DNA of 64,000 bases from Chryseobacterium gleum (GTDB lineage: Bacteria > Bacteroidota > Bacteroidia > Flavobacteriales > Weeksellaceae), in contig NZ_LR134289.1 of assembly GCF_900636535.1 (NCBI RefSeq), positions 2,046,001 to 2,110,000 of the forward strand, written 5' to 3'. Shown here piece after piece: positions 60,802 through 64,000 of this stretch. Every line of letters begins with the position of its first letter. Positions within the stretch are counted from its first letter, which is position 1. The translations under genes were made by a program, and so were the position numbers. A model generated the notes under the pieces. That model did no database searches. It was not told where the DNA came from and saw only the letters and a program-made list of their open reading frames with translations.

Positions 60802-61544
60802 CACCAATCTTTCTCGTTGCTTTCAGGCATCGAATAAGAATTTTTGTTTAAAATTCTTCTGGCGGTTTCTTTTTCTTTTTCGTTTATTTTATCTAAGATC
60901 GCATTTTCAAGATTCTTCGGCATTCTGCCTTCGTTATTCTGATTCTGCTTAGGATTGTCTCCCTGGTCACTTTTGCCTTCATTCTGAGGGCCGTTACCCT
61001 GATCCTGTTTTTTGTCTTTGTCGCCTTTCTGATCGTCACCTTTGTTCTGATCATTACCGCCGCCACCTTTTCCTGAGTTGTTCTGTTCGTTTTTTTGCTG
61101 TTGTTTTTCTTTTTCTTTCAGCTTGGCAATCTCATAATTTTTTCTGGTTACCTCGCTGTAGGGATCCTGCTTTAAAGCTTTTTTATAATAATCAGCAGCT
61201 TTCTCCGGCTGATTCATCTGCATATAAGCGTTTCCCAGATTATGAAGTGCGGCAGTCTTGTCAGGAAGTGTCTGTGAAAGTTTTTCTGCTTTTTCAAACT
61301 CTGCTTTTGCTTCTTCGTATTTTTTACTTTTATATAGAGCATTCCCCATGTTATAATGAGCGGTAAAATCTTTATCATTGGATTTTATCGCTTCCATGTA
61401 TTTTGAGGAGGCTCCTTCATAGTCTTTACCGTCAAATTTCTGGTTTCCTTCATGGATTAAGTTTCTGTAGTTTTCCTGCCCAAACAGGAAGCCTGAGAAA
61501 GAGAAGGCAACAATAAACGATAAAAATATGATTTTAGTATTCAT
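60801..61544 (-). CDS. batC: BatC-like tetratricopeptide repeat protein
   Basis: The ATG at 61544 is chosen over the TTG at 61553, which lies in the -7 promoter element. 247 residues: signal peptide (IIFLSFIVAFSFSGFLFGQ), TPR repeats about 25-130 (YEGASSKYMEAIKSNDKDFTAHYNMGNALYKSKKYEEAKAEFEKAEKL), then a low-complexity Gln/Asn/Lys/Gly region (about 140-210) and a charged end. The operon and TPR layout are as in other Bat systems. The low-complexity region probably forms a flexible tether. Confidence 0.88.
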   Translation of the reverse strand: MNTKIIFLSFIVAFSFSGFLFGQENYRNLIHEGNQKFDGKDYEGASSKYMEAIKSNDKDFTAHYNMGNALYKSKKYEEAKAEFEKAEKLSQTLPDKTAALHNLGNAYMQMNQPEKAADYYKKALKQDPYSEVTRKNYEIAKLKEKEKQQQKNEQNNSGKGGGGNDQNKGDDQKGDKDKKQDQGNGPQNEGKSDQGDNPKQNQNNEGRMPKNLENAILDKINEKEKETARRILNKNSYSMPESNEKDW

Positions 61545-61550
61545 CACTTG

Positions 61551-61558
61551 CAAAATTA
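61551..61558 (-). promoter_or_regulatory. -7 promoter element upstream of batC
   Basis: TAATTTTG on the minus strand ends six bases before the batC ATG. It suggests that batCD can be transcribed separately from batAB, consistent with the 90-base gap after batB. Confidence 0.45.
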
Positions 61559-61643
61559 TTCCTTTATATGTTAAGAAACAGAGTTTTATTTGTTAAAATT
61601 CGGTTAAAGTACTTGTAGAATTTCTTCTATATAAAGAGGAAAT

Positions 61644-62651
61644 CTACACATTAAAGTCCTTTTTAGGATTAAAAATATAAATTAAAAAGAAAAAAAGAAT
61701 AGATACCGCAAGAAAATATTGATAGTAATGATTTGCATTCTGTGATTTCACCATGGTTTCAGCACCTGCAGACTTCTTATTTACAGCTTCTGCAATTCTG
61801 TCAGGGGCTTCATTGATATTATTTCCGTCAATATAAGTTCCATCAGTAGATTCAGCCATTTTCTTTAAAGCCTCCGTCTGCCTCTTAGAAATTACTGTTC
61901 CGCCATTAACATCCGTCTTGTATCCCATCAACTGTCCAAAAACATATTCCGGTACCGGGGCACCTTCATCAGTCCCGATCCCGACGGAAGTAATGCTCAC
62001 TCCTTCTTTATTCGCTAACCGTATAGCGGCATTATCATTCCCTTCATTATCCTCACCATCACTTAGCAGAACAACTTTTCTGGACCCCTTGCTTACATTT
62101 TTAAACTTTTCAACAGCAGCCTGCATTCCCTTCAGAAAATCAGTTCCCTGAATCTGCATGGAGCTTGTTTCAATACCGCTGATATAGGTTTCTGCTGAAT
62201 TATAATCTGTGGTAAGAGGCATTATCGACATCGCATTTCCGGCAAAAATGACAATCCCGATTTTGTCATTATTCATTTTCTTCATAGTAGCCATCATCAG
62301 ATTTTTAGCTTCTGTAAGACGGCTTGGATCTATATCTTCTGCATTCATAGAGTTGGATACATCCAGCATAAAAATCACATTGTTCAGTTTCTGAGTGCTT
62401 TTCACCTCTTCTGAGCCATTCAGAAGATCAATGATAGAGAATATCAAAAATAATGTTGCCAATAAATACAATGCAGGAAAATACCTTGTAAATCCTGATT
62501 TCTTTTCAAATAAATTTTCATGAAACTGACTGGCTGCAAAAATTTCTCTTTTTTTATTTCTCCATTTTAAAAAACGGATCAAAAAGGAAGCTAACAGCGG
62601 CAGAAGCAACAGTAAAAATAAATACCAATAATTTCCTAAAGACCAACTCAT
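61644..62651 (-). CDS. batB: BatB, VWA-domain protein
   Basis: A 335-residue protein with two N-terminal hydrophobic segments (YWYLFLLLLLPLLASFLIRFL and FPALYLLATLFLIFSIIDLL), a von Willebrand factor A domain (about 90-295) with the MIDAS motif VIFMLDVSNSMNAEDIDPS (DxSxS) and VLLSDGEDNEGN, and a C-terminal helix. The start ATG overlaps the batA stop by one base, so batA and batB are translationally coupled. Confidence 0.92.
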   Translation of the reverse strand: MSWSLGNYWYLFLLLLLPLLASFLIRFLKWRNKKREIFAASQFHENLFEKKSGFTRYFPALYLLATLFLIFSIIDLLNGSEEVKSTQKLNNVIFMLDVSNSMNAEDIDPSRLTEAKNLMMATMKKMNNDKIGIVIFAGNAMSIMPLTTDYNSAETYISGIETSSMQIQGTDFLKGMQAAVEKFKNVSKGSRKVVLLSDGEDNEGNDNAAIRLANKEGVSITSVGIGTDEGAPVPEYVFGQLMGYKTDVNGGTVISKRQTEALKKMAESTDGTYIDGNNINEAPDRIAEAVNKKSAGAETMVKSQNANHYYQYFLAVSILFFFLIYIFNPKKDFNV

Positions 62652-63643
62652 CAGCTTAAAATTTTATAAAACACCCATCTCAACAATGCATCCAATACCA
62701 GCATTCCTAAAGCAATCCAGAGAAATATCTTAAAATATTCTTCATAATTGTAAAGCTTGGAAACTTTCACATCAGATTTTTCCAGCTGGTTAATCTCATC
62801 GTATACTTCTTCAAGACTGCTGTTTGAAGTAGCTCTGAAGTACTTTCCTCCTGTAGTCTGTGCAATTTCTCTCAAGGTATTTTCATCAATCGTTACCTCT
62901 GTTTCAGTAAAGACAAGATCTCCAAAGATGTCCTGTGATGTTGGCATCAGGGCATAACCATTGGTCCCGATTCCGATTGCATATACCTTTATATTATTAT
63001 TTTTTGCCAGTTCAGCAGCTACCTGTGGAGGAATCGCATTCTGAATATTGCTTACTCCATCCGTCATCAGGATGACTACTTTACTTTTAGCCTTACTTTT
63101 TACCAGGTGATTTACGGCAACAGAAAGACCTTCTCCAATCGCTGTACCTGGTTCAAGACCCGCAGAATTAAGATTTTTAATCTCATCAATAACAACCTGA
63201 TGATCTGAAGTAACAGGAACTTTTGTAAATGCCTCCGCAGCATACGCTACAACTCCTATCCTGTCATTGGGACGTTTCTGAACAAATTTTACAGCAATAT
63301 CTTTCAATGCAGTGATACGATCAGGATTTAAATCCTTTGCAAGCATACTTAAAGAAACGTCAATAGATAACATAATATCGACTCCCTTTGTATCATCCCT
63401 GTCCTGAGAAATCGTAAATGTTCTCGGCCTTGCCATTGCAATGATCAAAGCGGAAAGTATGATATATTTTGAGATTTTCAATAAAAAAAGCACCCCCTGG
63501 ATACCACCACTGTGATCCATATTCTTTACTGTAGGCACCTTTATGCCTTTTCTTTTCTTTCTCCCGATATCTTTAATCAAAAGTGGGATAAACAGCAGAA
63601 AAAGCAGTAAAAACCACGGACTGTAAAACTCAAAATTAAACAT
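62651..63643 (-). CDS. batA: BatA, VWA-domain protein
   Basis: A 330-residue protein with N-terminal membrane segments (FYSPWFLLLFLLFIPLLI and LFLLKISKYIILSALIIAMA), a VWA domain with MIDAS DIMLSIDVSLSMLAKDLNPDR, NSAGLEPGTAIGEGLSVA and VVILMTDGVSN, and a C-terminal helix. BatA and BatB are paralogues that face the periplasm. It overlaps the upstream gene by 8 bases, continuing the operon. Confidence 0.92.
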   Translation of the reverse strand: MFNFEFYSPWFLLLFLLFIPLLIKDIGRKKRKGIKVPTVKNMDHSGGIQGVLFLLKISKYIILSALIIAMARPRTFTISQDRDDTKGVDIMLSIDVSLSMLAKDLNPDRITALKDIAVKFVQKRPNDRIGVVAYAAEAFTKVPVTSDHQVVIDEIKNLNSAGLEPGTAIGEGLSVAVNHLVKSKAKSKVVILMTDGVSNIQNAIPPQVAAELAKNNNIKVYAIGIGTNGYALMPTSQDIFGDLVFTETEVTIDENTLREIAQTTGGKYFRATSNSSLEEVYDEINQLEKSDVKVSKLYNYEEYFKIFLWIALGMLVLDALLRWVFYKILS

Positions 63644-64000
63644 CCTTTCTTAAGTTTTCGAATTCTAGATCTTTGGATGATCTTTTCACAAAATCCCTGA
63701 TATTGGCAAAATCTCTCTCCATGGTCTCCTGATCAGGGAAAGTTTTGGCAAATTTCACGAGATCTCCTCTCTGGAATACATCTTCCACAATTTTTTCGTT
63801 GTCCTGGGAGATTGTGTTATTCTTTTTCATGACATCAATAAGATCATCTGTAAGAAGGACATCTGCCGGAAGATGGTATTGTTTTGTAATGAAGTTTCGG
63901 GAAATATCAATCAGTTCCACATAAAACGATCTGAAGTTTCCTCCTTCAATATATTTTTTCTTTTTAAGTGAGTCAAGTTCTTTTAAAGTCTGATTGGTAG
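63636..64000 (-). CDS. first visible gene of the bat operon, 5' end outside the window
   Basis: The minus-strand frame is open from the window edge to the stop at 63636; no start is required within the window (the GTG at 63920 is internal to a continuing frame). The visible 120 residues are helical and charged: LKELDSLKKKKYIEG, SFYVELIDISRNFITKQYHLPADVLLTDDLIDVMKKNNTIS and DFANIRDFVKRSSKDLEFENLRKDV. Proteins in this place of bat operons are membrane-anchored and lie between a DUF58 gene and batA. The stop overlaps batA by 8 bases. Confidence 0.75.
   Translation of the reverse strand, partial: TNQTLKELDSLKKKKYIEGGNFRSFYVELIDISRNFITKQYHLPADVLLTDDLIDVMKKNNTISQDNEKIVEDVFQRGDLVKFAKTFPDQETMERDFANIRDFVKRSSKDLEFENLRKDV

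Noticed and set aside
60861..61130. Low-complexity sequence in batC as a DNA repeat element
   Set aside because: The repetition arises from Gln/Asn/Lys/Gly codons inside an intact coding frame and is a protein linker feature.
63636..63920. GTG at 63920 as the start of a complete small gene
   Set aside because: The frame remains open to the window edge with a consistent helical pattern, so the gene probably begins outside.
1..64000. tRNA, rRNA, insertion sequence, prophage or CRISPR-Cas in the window
   Set aside because: No matching motifs were seen on either strand by eye; a covariance-model or database search would be needed to exclude small RNA genes.

Overview
The window is chromosomal DNA of a Bacteroidota bacterium of the Flavobacteriia, most likely Chryseobacterium or a close relative in the Weeksellaceae. 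The basis is low GC, promoters of the TAnnTTTG type, almost no Shine-Dalgarno signals, a type IX secretion system (T9SS) block (gldJ-porU-porV), T9SS-sorted surface proteins, a mevalonate-pathway gene, a Bat operon, and a microviridin-type graspetide locus resembling those known from Chryseobacterium. No rRNA, tRNA, CRISPR array, insertion sequence or prophage was recognised.

Layout. 1-10.5 kb: the end of anmK, an SRPBCC protein, a NUDIX hydrolase, murF, then gldJ divergent from porU-porV. gldJ carries a one-base frameshift in an A7 tract. 10.5-20.4 kb: a triple intergenic repeat, a FUSC membrane protein, a phosphopantetheinyl transferase, ahcY, a lipoprotein, a YiaA-like protein and a tandem pair of BspA/DUF285 proteins with T9SS sorting tails. 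20.4-34.2 kb: purE and purK separated by a DMT transporter, a lipoprotein and an antiporter; a TauE/SafE exporter pair; a VOC protein; an NTF2-like protein; an EEP-fold protein; mvaD; and an acyl-CoA synthetase overlapping an epimerase. 34.4-37.0 kb: a minus-strand graspetide operon of two precursor peptides and two ATP-grasp ligases. 37.1-46.4 kb: alpha/beta hydrolase, pdxJ, MscS channel, lipoproteins, ung, a decayed acyltransferase-3 fragment, a GNAT enzyme and mutS2. 46.4-50.2 kb: a fn3/GEVED surface protein with a nonsense codon inside its sorting tail, a very small ABC module, and a cobalamin riboswitch in front of an acyl-CoA thioesterase. 50.3-58 kb: a DUF4932-like protein, an HD hydrolase, a PadR-PspC pair, a 20-codon amphipathic small ORF, an acyltransferase, and a DHNA-CoA-thioesterase-like gene beside a menF-like gene. 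58-64 kb: marC and the bat operon, which runs off the right edge.

How the genes fit together. PorV and PorU belong to the export and attachment machinery that would process the T9SS-tailed proteins encoded here. purE and purK act at the same step of purine synthesis. The hotdog thioesterase and the isochorismate synthase fit menaquinone synthesis. BatA-BatD form one operon with overlapping stop and start codons. The main specialised-metabolism feature is the graspetide operon. Its precursors combine a conserved microviridin leader and core with a linker built from degenerate octapeptide units. The least described candidate is the 20-residue amphipathic peptide ORF at 55.7 kb, which sits between a promoter-like element and a strong terminator.
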